NCBI GenBank assembly: GCA_950295325.1 | Contig: OX485807.1 | Span: forward strand, 40,702,440-40,766,439 | Source: Polytrichum commune | Lineage: Eukaryota; Streptophyta; Polytrichopsida; Polytrichales; Polytrichaceae | Direction of reading: 5' to 3' | Length of the DNA stretch: 64,000 nucleotides | In this document: one piece after another, positions 48,898-59,262 of the stretch | Numbering within the stretch: position 1 is the stretch's first letter | How the letters are laid out: each line of letters begins with the position of its first letter | Program-made: the position numbers and the translations under genes | Notes under the pieces: model-generated | Database searches by the model: none | Told to the model about the DNA's origin: nothing | The model's input: only the letters and a program-made list of their open reading frames with translations

Positions 48898-49160
48898 TCA
48901 CCTGCCGAAGTCCTGAACCTCAACCGGTTCATCTGCAACTAGCAGCTGGTTCTCCCTGTTCATTGAGCACCAACCTCGATCACTCAACAAGTGTTGTACG
49001 CAGGCATACGGTAGTGGGAAGCCATCTGTGACTTCAAGTTTTTTACGCATTTCGGAGTCCAAATGCTCAATTCTTCGTACTTGCAGTTGTCTGTAACTTG
49101 AGGCCAAAGGTGGAAGTTCACAAACACAGACTCTTCCTGCTGTTTCTTCGACTCACAACA
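48898..49160 (-). other. opposite-strand coding-like segment inside the pogo-like element (possible captured exon)
   Basis: Minus-strand frame open from ~49160 to 48898, reading through LPPLASSYRQLQVRRIEHLD, LPYACVQHLLSDRGWCSMNR and ending in an AG|gtgacc donor-like site. Composition is that of a real protein (mixed charged and hydrophobic, no low complexity). A possible acceptor (gctgttgtgag) lies at its start. Family not recognised. It could be an exon of a captured host gene or of a second transposon gene. Confidence 0.35.
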
Positions 49161-49290
49161 GCTTGGTGGTGGTGGTGGTGGTGGGTTGTCAGCATTAGCT
49201 GAAGGTGATCTCTCTCTTAAGCCCGTAAGTCAGACTCTTCTTCCTCTTGATCTGGCTCTTCTGCATTCTTCTTGCCCTTTTGCTCTTGAG

Positions 49291-49650
49291 TCATATTGCC
49301 ATGTTGTTCTTGCAGAGTCTTTTCTTTAGAAAACTTTTGGTTGCATCAATGATAACCATTTCTTCTCCGTCTTTGCTCTTTTTGGATGGAACTCTCTCTT
49401 TCTTCTCTTTATTTCTGGACTTCTCTCTACCCTGCTCCTTAATGTCATCCCGCCAATCATCAATAATCATTGGTTCTGCATCCTCAATTTCCTCATCACC
49501 CATAAAGGATCTGTCCTTGCTTCCCCTTTTTGCTGGCTTCTTGAATCCTTTGGTTTGAAGACCTGATTCAGGTTCTAAGAGAATTGCATTCCTCAATGCC
49601 TCCAAAGTGCTTGGGTGCTGCCTTGTTTTATCTTCAAGGTCTTTTAACAT
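49291..49650 (-). CDS. unidentified charged ORF on the opposite strand of the pogo-like element
   Basis: From the first ATG, 119 codons very rich in K, E, D and R (MLKDLEDKTRQHPSTLEALR..., then KEKKERVPSKKSKDGEE). Near its 3' end a one-base shift leads into another charged frame (QEQHGNMTQEQKGKKNAEE...SDLRA, then stop). So either an intron or a frameshift joins the two. The reverse + frame is an unnaturally hydrophobic shadow. It lies between the left TIR and the transposase, transcribed divergently from it. Captured host fragment or accessory gene; function unknown. Confidence 0.35.
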   Translation of the reverse strand: MLKDLEDKTRQHPSTLEALRNAILLEPESGLQTKGFKKPAKRGSKDRSFMGDEEIEDAEPMIIDDWRDDIKEQGREKSRNKEKKERVPSKKSKDGEEMVIIDATKSFLKKRLCKNNMAI

Positions 49651-49815
49651 ACTCGTTGTATCAAGCTTTGCTTTTGGTGCCTTATTCTCTGTGTTCGAAG
49701 GCAAAGGTGATGATAGCAAAGATTAGTTGAAATACGGTAGTTATGATTGAAATAGTTATGATTTGAAATAGGTTGTGAAATAATATTTTTTTCTTGTTTT
49801 CATACAGCTTTCAAA

Positions 49816-51657
49816 ATGAGCCAACTTTTGTTATCATCGATGTTCGGTCGTATAAGTAAAGAGGAGAATCAATCTTATGTTGAGAAGGCTGCCGAGGTTG
49901 ACCGGTTGGAGCACAAAGATAAGAAGAAACCTTGTGATATTATCAAGAACCCGGTTGGTAGACCTAAAAAAATTAGACGATTGGAGATGAGTTTGGTTTC
50001 CAACATATCTCCAATATTGCAACCTTCATCTTTTGGTACTAAGGCTAGGGTGAGGGGGTCTTACACCAATTGGTTTACGCATGAGCTTTGGCCTCCAATT
50101 GAAGCAGCTATGAAACAACACAAAAATCATACTGCTGCATTGAAATATTTGAGGATTACTCATCGCACCAAGGGTACATCTACAGGGCCTTACGATAAAT
50201 TGTCACGAGGAAGTTTAAATGAGTGGTTCACAACCAGTGGAGAGATTCGAGGTCATGTTTTTGCATGTGTTGCAAGAGAACACGCATTTGTACCTCAAGG
50301 GCAACACATGCCACCACTTCAATCGCATATGGAGGTTACCACAGAACTTGTGGAATTACTCTTAAGTATGAGGGAAGCAGGTGTTTCTCTGCATGCTGGA
50401 ATTGTTCAACCAATCATTATTGGTTTTCTCCAAGAAAAAGCCCCCGAAGTACTCCAAAAATTGAAGGTGTCATTGAATTGGACTAGGAGATTTATGCGAT
50501 CTAGGCTCAATTGGCGATTTCGGAAGCCCACAACGGTTAAGGGTAAACTTCCAACTGATTGGGTAAATCAAGGTCACATGATGACCTTGAGAATTGCATA
50601 CTTGGTTAAACTATACAACATACCTCTTAGTCTTGTGGTGAATACTGATCAAACAAGCATACATTTGGTACCATTAGCTGGAGATAGGACTTGGGAAAAG
50701 AAAGGATCCAATGATGTTGGCGTTATTGGAGGTGATGACAAAAGGGCTATCACTGCTTGTGTATCTTCAGCAGCAAATGGTTCTTTACTTCCGCTTCAAC
50801 TCATATTTTCAGGGACTACAAAGAGAGTCATACCCAAAACTCAGCGAGGACGGCAAGGCCTTGATTATGGTTTTCATTTCACTATGAGTGGGAATCATTG
50901 GTCGAATTTGGAATCTATGAAACAATTTGTGAATTTCATAATTGTTCCATATCTTCACCGTGAGAGTGACATGTTAAATCTTTCTAGTTCGCAAAATATG
51001 GTGTGGCTTATTGATTGTTGGAGCGTACATACCAGTTCAGAATTTCGACTTTGGATGAAAACAACTCATCCCCGCATTTTGTTGCTTTATGTGCCGGCTA
51101 ATTGCACATCTAAATTTCAACCAGCAGATGTTGTCTTACAAAGGCCTTTAAAATGTGCTTTTGCAAATTTTTTAAAGTTATGGTCTGCAAGTGAAATTCA
51201 AAGGATGGTGGCTAGTAAAGTGCTAGTTGGTGCAATGAAGGTTGATAGTTCAATGGAGACAGTCCGTGAAAATGCTGCTGAGTGGATGTTTATGGCTTGG
51301 GATAAGCTTCGAGTTCATAAAGAGATGATTGCATCCGGTTGGGCGCGATGTGGGATTCTAAAAGCGTGGGACTTTCAAATTCAGAATGAAGCAATGAGAG
51401 TGAATTTTGAGAAATCTCTTTTTGGAGAATTAGGCAATCTTGTTGAAGACCAAAATTCGGAATTAGATGTTCCTGATTATTATTTAGACATGGATGTTTT
51501 AGATTGTTTAGCTCGTTGTGTGTCTAACTTGAGCATATCTGATGAGATAGACTTACCTGATTTGAATGAAAGTCTTGACTTGGAGAATGGCATACTAGAT
51601 TTTGCACATTTTGATTCTACTGGGACTGAAGAATGCCCACCAACAAGTGAGAATTAG
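49816..51657 (+). CDS. pogo-like DDE transposase
   Basis: 613 aa, uninterrupted. The cut-and-paste transposase of the surrounding element. Residues ~46-52 (PVGRPKK) form an AT-hook. Residues ~214-245 (LNWTRRFMRSRLNWRFR) resemble the second helix-turn-helix of the Tc5/CENP-B type DNA-binding region. The catalytic core of the DDE_1 superfamily has D278 in VVNTDQTS, D400 in WLIDCWSVH and D438 in KFQPADVVLQRPLK, a D-D-D triad with the usual N-x-T preceding the last D (ANCTSKFQPAD). A good splice acceptor (gttttcatacag, exon from 49808) sits 8 bases before the ATG, so a 5' UTR exon is likely. The C-terminal tail (540-613) is acidic. Intact, hence potentially active. Confidence 0.9.
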   Translation: MSQLLLSSMFGRISKEENQSYVEKAAEVDRLEHKDKKKPCDIIKNPVGRPKKIRRLEMSLVSNISPILQPSSFGTKARVRGSYTNWFTHELWPPIEAAMKQHKNHTAALKYLRITHRTKGTSTGPYDKLSRGSLNEWFTTSGEIRGHVFACVAREHAFVPQGQHMPPLQSHMEVTTELVELLLSMREAGVSLHAGIVQPIIIGFLQEKAPEVLQKLKVSLNWTRRFMRSRLNWRFRKPTTVKGKLPTDWVNQGHMMTLRIAYLVKLYNIPLSLVVNTDQTSIHLVPLAGDRTWEKKGSNDVGVIGGDDKRAITACVSSAANGSLLPLQLIFSGTTKRVIPKTQRGRQGLDYGFHFTMSGNHWSNLESMKQFVNFIIVPYLHRESDMLNLSSSQNMVWLIDCWSVHTSSEFRLWMKTTHPRILLLYVPANCTSKFQPADVVLQRPLKCAFANFLKLWSASEIQRMVASKVLVGAMKVDSSMETVRENAAEWMFMAWDKLRVHKEMIASGWARCGILKAWDFQIQNEAMRVNFEKSLFGELGNLVEDQNSELDVPDYYLDMDVLDCLARCVSNLSISDEIDLPDLNESLDLENGILDFAHFDSTGTEECPPTSEN

Positions 51658-52180
51658 AAGTACGATATTACTTATTATATACCAAGTAGGTTAAATGTGA
51701 TTTTATCACATTAAGTTTGCATATTAGTGTTGTTTTTTTATTTCTACGGAAATTACATATGTATTTTTCAGTTTATAATGAAATTTGTTTTACAAAAATT
51801 TGGCACTTTTATGATAGATTTTCCAACATTTTAGGCATTTTTGGGTTGCTGGAAAATAATTATTAGGCACTAGCAAAATCAATTAATTATGGCCGAACCT
51901 GCCGTTGAGGTAGGGTAGTTGGAGGAGCCCCCCCCCCCAATCAGTTATGACGTAAATAGCAACAACCAATAAGAGCAAGGGCCAATGAGTGGTATGGAAG
52001 CTAGGGGTCAGGCTGGAAGAACTGGGGGAGGGATGTGTTATATCATGTGCACAATTCTTGGACAATCAAATCCATTGAAATAAAATAAAATAATATTTTG
52101 GCCAATCAAGGTCATTGAATGTCTCTTATATTAGCTAGCCATTATGTGTTTGTTTATTGTCATTGGCCATTCATCGCTTC

Positions 52181-53134
52181 TTGTATGCTTCTAATTTTTC
52201 ATTGGCAAATATAGTCATAATTTTGGAACTTACTAAAGCTTGCTTGAATACAACGTACATAAGGCTGACCCAAGGAATGCATATGAAAGAGAGAGAGAGA
52301 ATTTAATTGTTTTTGTTTGACTTTATGTACATTGATTGTGTTTTTGTTTTTGTTTTATTGTGTCTATATTACTTATTTATGTTTACCATCGAATAAAATG
52401 TCATAGCACTTTGTAACTCCCAATGGTGACTAGTGAACTCATAGTTAACTTATTTTCCCACTTGTACAAAAGCTTTATTGGTTTTGTCTGTAGGACAAAG
52501 ACTATGCATTAACTTCTATGTTTCAAGAGCAAATTTCCTAACCACTTTGCATTCACACTTGGATGTTACTTGTTCCTATTATTTTTGGTCCAATTTATTT
52601 AACGTGGACGGTGAAAGCTTGCATACCTTGGACAACTAACCGACTATCAACTATTAGTTAACTAGTTGCCTTTTGTAACTATAGTTGTTCGCAATTTGAC
52701 ATGCCAAAAATGTAGTTAAATATAGTTGTTCTAAAATCTACTTAACTGCCATTATATATGTCTCGTTAACTATAGTTGTTCCCTAAAATGTATTGAAAAA
52801 AAACTAATTGACTATAGTTGGTTATAGGTATAGCAAATAGCCATGGATTGGCATGAGCAAAGTGTACAACTACAATTGTAGTCTTTCATAAGAAATGACA
52901 GAGCCTCACGGTTCTACCGTTTTCTTGTTTGCAACCTGGAAGTAGTGTAACATGGGCCATTATTGGTACATTTTGACTAGAACCAAGATAATGGTAGTCT
53001 AGAATGAATTTTAAAGTAAAAGCATAAAGTTCATTGTATTTGCTAATAATGAATAGCTTTTACTTTAGTTAAACTTAAGACAACCGGGCATAGTGGGGAG
53101 ATATATAAAGGGCTCTTGCATGAGAGTAAGGGTT
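52181..53134. other. intergenic, no gene seen
   Basis: AT-rich. A short motif actatagttgtt recurs four times between 52680 and 52830, and there is a (ga)n run at 52289-52300. No protein-like frame. Confidence 0.4.
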
Positions 53135-53640
53135 CTTGATCTCCCACATCCGTAGATACGGATGAAGCTATGGGTCATCTGGTAGCCAGAAAGATCTGGG
53201 ATTATTGTGAGGGGAAACTCATTGATGACCATGATCAGTTTCAACGGATAGAGACGTAGTGTGACCAATTAATGTCTATGTATGCTAAACATGACGGGCG
53301 TTTGGATACGCATGAATGTAAGTTGATTGTCTTACAAGCATACCAAGACACGGACAAGGTCCGGTCCACCACTGCGTCTGCTAAACTAGAGAAATTCAAA
53401 GATAAGTCTAAGGTTACTATTATGGCATGGTTGGCTCAAATGCAAGAGTATTTGACAGCACGTCAAGTGCCCAGTGTGGAATAGGTGGTCATTGCGTCTA
53501 CATATTTGGAGACCAATGTTGCACAACATTGGGACGTATTGGCAATGGAGCTCTGAACGGATAAGAAAGATCCGTTACTCTGGGACAATTTCCAGGATGC
53601 ACTCATCACTACCTATGGCAGTGTGAACTAGGAAATGGTG
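53135..53640 (+). pseudogene. dead gag fragment, + oriented arm of an inverted duplication
   Basis: Near-identical reverse complement of 53764-54265. Carries premature stops at 53258 (TAG), 53482 (TAG), a TGA near 53555 and TAG near 53628 where the other arm has sense codons. Most differences are C to T or G to A transitions, as expected from decay of methylated cytosine. The gag frame continues past the arm into the spacer (53641-53763). Confidence 0.7.
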
Positions 53641-53730
53641 ACCCGGAATAAGCTCCGCACTCTGAAACATAGAGGTTATGTGGATGAATACGCTAATGAA
53701 TACCAACATATGTGTTCCCAAATTACGAAA

Positions 53731-54336
53731 TCACCTATCTCCAGGGGAAACAAGGTAGAAAACCACCATTTCTTGGTTCACACTGCCATAGGTAGTGATG
53801 AGTGCATCCTGGAAATTATCCCAGAGTAATGGATCTTTCTTATCCATTCGGAGCTCCATTGCCAATACGTCCCAATGTTGTGCAACATTGGTCTCCAAAT
53901 ATGTAGACGCAATGAACACCCATTCCACACTGGGCACTTGACGTGCTGTCAAATACTTTTGCATTTGAGCCAGCCATGCTAGAATAGTGACCTTAGACTT
54001 ATCTTTGAATTTCTCTGGTTTAGCAGATGCAGTGGTGGACTGGACCTTGTCTGTGTCTTGGTATGTTTGTAAGACAATCAACTTACATTCATGCGTATCC
54101 AAACGTCCGTCATGTTTAGTATACATAGACATTAATTGGTCACACTGCGTCTCTATCCGTTGAAACTGATCATGGTCATCAATGAGTTTCCCCTCACAAT
54201 AATCCCAGATCTTTCTGGCTACCAGATGACCCATAGCTTCATCCGTATCTGCGGATGTAGGAGATGTGACCACGGGAGGAACTACATGAGGGCTACCCTC
54301 AGTTGATGGACCAGATGTGTCCATGTCAGTGGCCAT
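53731..54336 (-). CDS. LTR-retrotransposon gag, N-terminal part (truncated)
   Basis: Minus-strand frame of 202 aa from ATG 54336. After a Pro/Ser/Thr-rich start comes the helical gag/capsid region, with hallmarks ILAWLAQMQKYL, FIASTYLETNVAQHW and DNFQDALITTYG, typical of the Ty3/gypsy Retrotrans_gag family. It stops soon after the palindrome centre, where the sequence turns into the opposite arm. It lies downstream of an LTR and primer-binding site in the right orientation. No zinc knuckle, protease or reverse transcriptase follows, so the element is truncated. Confidence 0.7.
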   Translation of the reverse strand: MATDMDTSGPSTEGSPHVVPPVVTSPTSADTDEAMGHLVARKIWDYCEGKLIDDHDQFQRIETQCDQLMSMYTKHDGRLDTHECKLIVLQTYQDTDKVQSTTASAKPEKFKDKSKVTILAWLAQMQKYLTARQVPSVEWVFIASTYLETNVAQHWDVLAMELRMDKKDPLLWDNFQDALITTYGSVNQEMVVFYLVSPGDR

Positions 54337-54776
54337 TGGACCAAACAAACACCCAAAACCAAAATAAAACGTTCAAATTTTGAAGAAAATTGGAAATAAA
54401 ATACAAGAAAAAATTCTCAAAATTCTCAAAATTGCTTTAACTACAAATGAAAATAAAATTTTAGTTGATGACCGGCTAACCCGGTATTCAAGTCGCGCTG
54501 CAAAAGTTTTTCACCTTGGTGACCGGCCAAACCGGTAATCGCATGTTGGTGTCCGGTCGTGCCGGTCTGTTACGTCAGTTGTTTCTGCGCATTCGATTGA
54601 AGCATTCGATCTCTCGTTTCCTCGTGATGCGGACCACATGCGATCAGTGCCTCGGCATTCGTGTGTGCTAAAAATCACACAATCGATAATCTGAGTGGAG
54701 ATCAACGGGATTTTTTTGCGAGCTCGCGGCCGTCGCCCGTCGCCCGTTGCGCTACGCGTATGCGTACGCGGCGGTT

Positions 54777-55022
54777 GGCTGGGGATTCATGGCACTCAAG
54801 TAAAATCATCCATCCAAGATATCGTGGATGAAGTGGCTCCAATAAAAAAAGCCCCCCTATGGGGTTGAGGGCCGATTCATTCGAATGTGATGTCACTAGA
54901 CTAATTCAGGGCCTTTGACTCTATTTCCGGAATCAAATTTCCCAAAAATAGCCATTTAGATGATTCCTGTGTTTTTTTCATCCACACGGATGATTTTACT
55001 TGAGTGCCACGAATCCCCGGCC
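54777..55022. mobile_element. Mutator-type MITE inside the retrotransposon leader
   Basis: 246 bp with terminal inverted repeats ggctggggattcatggcact... (54777-54816) and the near-exact complement ending gaatccccggcc (54987-55022). It is flanked on each side by the same 9 bases, gcggcggtt (54768-54776 and 55023-55031). A 9-bp duplication is the signature of Mutator-like elements. Non-coding. Confidence 0.85.
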
Positions 55023-55190
55023 GCGGCGGTTCATATGCTTACGCGGCGGTTCGTACGCGTATGCGGCTCAAAATACAAAAAAATAAAATTACAGCATTTC
55101 TCAAATTATGCTCCCCATTTTCCCAAATCTCAACACAACAAAATGCACAGCAGAATAATAGCAACACCCAAAAATGAACAAAGTTCAAGA

Positions 55191-55202
55191 GCTCTGATAC
55201 CA
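55191..55202 (-). other. retrotransposon primer-binding site for initiator tRNA-Met
   Basis: On the minus strand tggtatcagagc, the complement of the 3' end of plant initiator tRNA-Met, lies one base from the LTR end. It primes minus-strand DNA synthesis in many plant LTR retrotransposons. It fixes the element's orientation as right to left. Confidence 0.85.
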
Positions 55203-55203
55203 A

Positions 55204-55599
55204 TGTAACATATCTCACAATAATGAGATTCAAGAGGCATGTTCCACCCAACCTTTGAGCTTATATACTAGATACTACTATGAGTTGAGGCTCCCTTCAA
55301 CTAATAGTTCCATATTTCTTAACTAGCTCTCCCTCCATGCCTTTAGGATAACTCTAAGTATAGTTAACTCATGGTCGTTTCTTACGATGTGATAACCTAG
55401 GGTAAGACCATAGTCTCAACTAGTAGTGACTCCCTTTACCTTTAGAACTGCTAGAGTACCTAGGGTGGCACCTCTAGTCTTCTAGTAAAGGAGTTTAGTT
55501 GAACTAGAGGTTGTAAATAGTAAATAAATAAGAAATAAGAAAATACATGTTACATCTTATTTCGTGGTTGGGTGGTTGATGCGAAAGAAATTTCCAACA
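55204..55599 (-). repeat. 5' LTR of truncated retrotransposon
   Basis: 396 bp bounded by TG...CA: in element orientation it begins tgttggaaatttc and ends gatatgttaca, directly followed by the primer-binding site. No second LTR was found in the window, so the element is incomplete. Confidence 0.75.
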
Positions 55600-56225
55600 G
55601 AGAATTAAAGTTATGTTACAAGCAGTGTCCTAGAAGATTATTGGGCATCACCTTGGTGAGATCCTAGTGGTTTCAAAGACCAACCGGTTACATGTTGACA
55701 TCTTTTGGTTTTTCCTTATTAAATTGAAGAATATTATGTAAATTTCTCAAAATGGATCGGACATTACTCAAACTCAACTAGTTCATATGTAACTACAATA
55801 CTAATATGGTATTCGTGAAAACATCACATGGCATGCCAAAACATCACAAATGATGTTTTATTGAATACTTAAAAGGTATAGGAAAACGGTGGAAAATAGA
55901 AACTTGTACGTGACCCATATTTTAGGAATTCCCAAAACCTTCTAGATAAATTTGGGTCAAATAGCATATGGAACTTCAATAAAAAAAAATGTCATTTTTG
56001 GTTGCCTTTAAAAATAGGTTACCTCTTTACCCATGCAAAATCAATTCACAAAAAGTTATAACTTTGTTTATTCATGCAAACAACAACCATCGTAACAAAA
56101 TGCATTATGTTACAATAGTAATGATTACTAAAATAGTATAGAATGTTGATAAGTGCGGCAACCTAATTGCATTTTTAGTGTAGTTATATGAGTTACAAAG
56201 CTCTAAAATAGTCTACACTAAATAT
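55600..56225. other. intergenic, no gene seen
   Basis: AT-rich non-coding DNA, no recognised repeat. Confidence 0.4.
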
Positions 56226-56545
56226 TGTATTTAGTGTCATATGGTAATTCATGTCATTGTGGTAACTTTTCTATTGACACTTCTTAGGAATAATGTTTAC
56301 AAGTACCGTCATGGATGATTGAGATGTGAAATCCATGCCAATTGCTGAAACAAAGTTTACTATATTCTACATCCTAGCACTTTTGTAATGAAATATTGTC
56401 ATGTGTGAATGAAATTTAGATGAAAAATCACTTCATAAGTGACAGTAATTGTAACATTGCGAATCCATAATTTCCAAACAAACTTAAAAGGAATGACAAA
56501 TAATGTAAGGTATATATATAGTGTTGGTGACACCATATTTAGTGT
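56226..56545 (+). repeat. MITE-like family C, copy 2
   Basis: Same orientation as 9370-9678. Begins beside atttagtgtcat and ends near gtgttggtgacaccatat. Shared blocks: tcattgtggtaactt, gtcatggatgattga, gaaacaaagttt, taagtgacagtaattg. Confidence 0.6.
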
Positions 56546-56894
56546 GGTAATATGTTTAGAAAATACTTAAATTGCCTCCTTAGAAGCAATTGATAGGCCC
56601 AAATGGTACATAGATCATCAATATAACTTAGGAATATAGGTACATTGAAATGCATTCTCCACAAAACATGATCATCTACTAGTATCTTCAAGTGATGAAT
56701 GCTAGGTAACACATAGGTAGCGAGCGGTACCTAAGTAGATCATCAATGTATTGAAGTTTTTTATTATGGCACACTTGCATAGTGCACCATTGAATTCCCT
56801 TCCACTTCCATACAATACTACAATCGGGTCCAAGTAAATTACTTATGATGAAATGGTTAGAAAAGGAACACAAAAAACCACATTAAATAGTATA

Positions 56895-57245
56895 TTTAGT
56901 GTCACCGATTTCTATTTGTCTTTCTCAATGCTATTTGTAAACCGCCCGTGTAGTGTCACCAACACTAATTGTAGACCTAACATTATTTGTCATTCCTCGC
57001 AAAATAAAATAAAATTGGGCATTGTAGATTTACATTGTTGCATTTACTGTCGATTACTAAGTGGTTTTCATCCAGATTTCAATTATCTTTGACAAAATTT
57101 AATTACAAAAGTGTTATGATGCGGAATATACCAAACTTTGTTTCAATGATTGGCATTTGGATGAAATAAAAGTAAGTTGGGATGACAATATTTGTAAACT
57201 TATTCATAAGCCACAAGTGACATTAACCATCATATGACACTAGAA
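56895..57245 (-). repeat. MITE-like family C, copy 3 (inverted)
   Basis: Reverse complement of the two other copies, starting tttagtgtcaccgat and ending near catatgacactag. Lies 350 bases from copy 2 in opposite orientation. Confidence 0.6.
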
Positions 57246-59262
57246 ACAAAATTTTATGTAGTAGTTTTTAGCTAAAACGGTAATACATTCCAAAACTAGT
57301 GTGATTGGTTGAGATTAGTATGTATGCATCACATTTAATCACTGAGAGGTTCACTTACCTATAATTTACTTCGTAGAGGCAAAGTATCAGTCGCAAGGAC
57401 ATGTGATCCTCCAATAAACTTGAGACTCCTCTCTATGCGAATGAAGGCATATCGTAACATTATTAAAATGACAATACATTGATGCATTACTAATAAAATG
57501 AAATCGATTTAAAAATCTGGGAGCGTGAAGGTTTATGGGACTAAAAGTATTACATCAAGATAGTGACAAAAAGGTTGATTTCATGGGGTATTGGAGTGTA
57601 GTGTCGTAATATAGATACATGCTAATATAAACCCGGTGGTCCAACATGGAAGAAAGACTTAAAACTGCGTAGTGGTACGTTTTGACTTAGGCTAAGTCAC
57701 CTGTCTCCAATGGAGTTGTAGGGGGACACTTTGAACACAAAGTGCATTCCACATTCAACTATAGTGTAAGAGCATACGTGGCACAATCTGTAATCCCTAG
57801 GGATCATCAACTACCAGTCAATTTCAATGGCAAGTGTATGATTTTGAGGTGCAAGATGCAACAATAATTGTGTATTGGGGTGATGTCAATGATTGCTTCA
57901 CGTACGATTCATGTTCATAGTTGAGAAAGACCTCGAGGTGAAAGTAATCTAATTTCTTTCTTGTGTGGCGGAAACAAATCCATTCCGTAGGGAGAAAGGT
58001 ATGCTTGAGAGCTTCAAATATGATTTTTGGTGGTGTTGGGATGTCATGGGTTTCTTATTGTGACAGACCCCCCATGATGCCTTCTAAGTGGTTCACTTTG
58101 TGCCACATGCCAAATCCTTGTTCAACTCGGTGTCGAGAAAGTGAGGCTGCATGATTGACTAAGTTAATCAAGAGGAGGGTGGGTGGGGCATGTCATTGTT
58201 CGAAACATGTAGTTAGCTTAAGCTAAATTACATGATACACAATTTTGCAGTATCACATCTTACAAGGAATACTGAAGATAAATGCACTTCTTTTTCCAAT
58301 AGTGTGGCCAATTATTTTGACAGTAGATTGGAGTTAAAGTACACCAGATAAATCCAGTTACTGTTAATGTCTTGCCACCCCAAGGCACTCAAGCATGAGG
58401 TTGAAGTTGCATGTCATAGAATGTTTCTGGATTAGGAGCATGTACTCAAAAGTTGACAATGGAGCATGTGCTCGAGAATTATTGTGGTGGACATCCATAC
58501 ACATTCATCATCTGAGTAACAGAGTCAGTATTAGCATATTATCTGATAACGGACCACACCAGTTTCAGAAACGTGGAAACTACAAAGAGCTCCATGAAGT
58601 GTTTCGAAATCATATGGCAACAACAATTGCTTGATTGAGTGAATGTGAGTTATGTGCAAACATTCAACATCTGGACTGCCAGAATGATAATGCACCAATA
58701 TGGCGGAGAGACACCATGGGCCAGCCATACCCCTGAATTATTGTAATTCATCACCATAGGTAAAACACCCAGTCAGTCTTTACAGTGTCATACTGAGAAT
58801 TATTGCATAGTTGAGGCAAGTGGCAATATGAAGCAATAGAATCGAGAAACTTGGACCAAGAACTGGAACTTGCTCAATATTTACTTGAACACAATTACAG
58901 CCAAGCTCCAGGCTCAGAACACATCTGTAGAGAGGATGAGCTCAAAACACATCTACGCTACAAGATCAAGAGTCCCTTTGGTAGTAGTGTCTGGAAAAAT
59001 CTTCACTACCATAAGACACTGCAAAAAAGAGAATAACAAACACCACACACAATCCGTCAGGATGTAGCATCGATGGTTGAGTATACAGGAACGAACAGCT
59101 CATTAAACTTCTATGACAGACCTATTCTTAGTAGAATATAAATAAGTACGAGAGGTCATCAGCCTTCAAGAACTCTTATCCTCAAGATCCGTGTGGAGGC
59201 CAACTTACACTTTCCCACCAACACAAAAGCGTTCAAAAGTAGCCAACAGGCCAACAAATTCT
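57246..59262. other. intergenic and 3' UTR of U2AF65, no other gene seen
   Basis: Non-coding by inspection. Short frames at 57963-58154 and 58395-58634 show no family signature. The part nearest 59262 should hold the U2AF65 3' UTR. Confidence 0.4.

Larger units (their letters stand above)
48640..51915 (+). mobile_element. pogo-like (Tc1/mariner superfamily) DNA transposon, apparently complete
   Basis: A perfect 19-bp terminal inverted repeat, ccctacctcaacggcaggt at 48640-48658 with its complement at 51897-51915, extends to 24 bp with one mismatch. It is flanked by TA on both sides (48638-48639 and 51916-51917). Length 3,276 bp. It contains a full-length DDE-type transposase gene on the + strand (49816-51657). 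The left subterminal zone (48650-48910) is packed with tgccgaa/ccggca motifs, two of them in a 58-bp duplication (48774/48832). The intact TIRs, perfect TA duplication and uninterrupted transposase suggest a recent insertion. Confidence 0.9.
46990..52180 (+). repeat. tandem array of ~454-481-bp units interrupted by a transposon
   Basis: The anchor gtgggag(aagaatcaaggg) occurs at 47109, 47590, 48044 (diverged) and 48508, i.e. spacings of 481, 454 and 464. Other unit landmarks: atgcacccaaccata, ccattgagacgcggaaacc, accttcatctccaagtaggtagtgttt, ccaataagagcaaggg and ggaagctaggg. The fourth unit stops at 48637 and resumes at 51918 (caacaaccaataagagcaag, tatggaagctagggg), the intervening DNA being the pogo-like element. 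Non-coding. Confidence 0.8.

Noticed and set aside
49247-49558. Leu/Phe/Ser-rich + strand ORF in the pogo-like element
   Set aside because: It is the reverse of the charged minus-strand frame at 49291-49719; its continuous hydrophobic Leu/Ser/Phe content is a shadow pattern.
53272-53829. Plus-strand gag frames as genes
   Set aside because: They are the stop-riddled arm of the inverted gag duplication.
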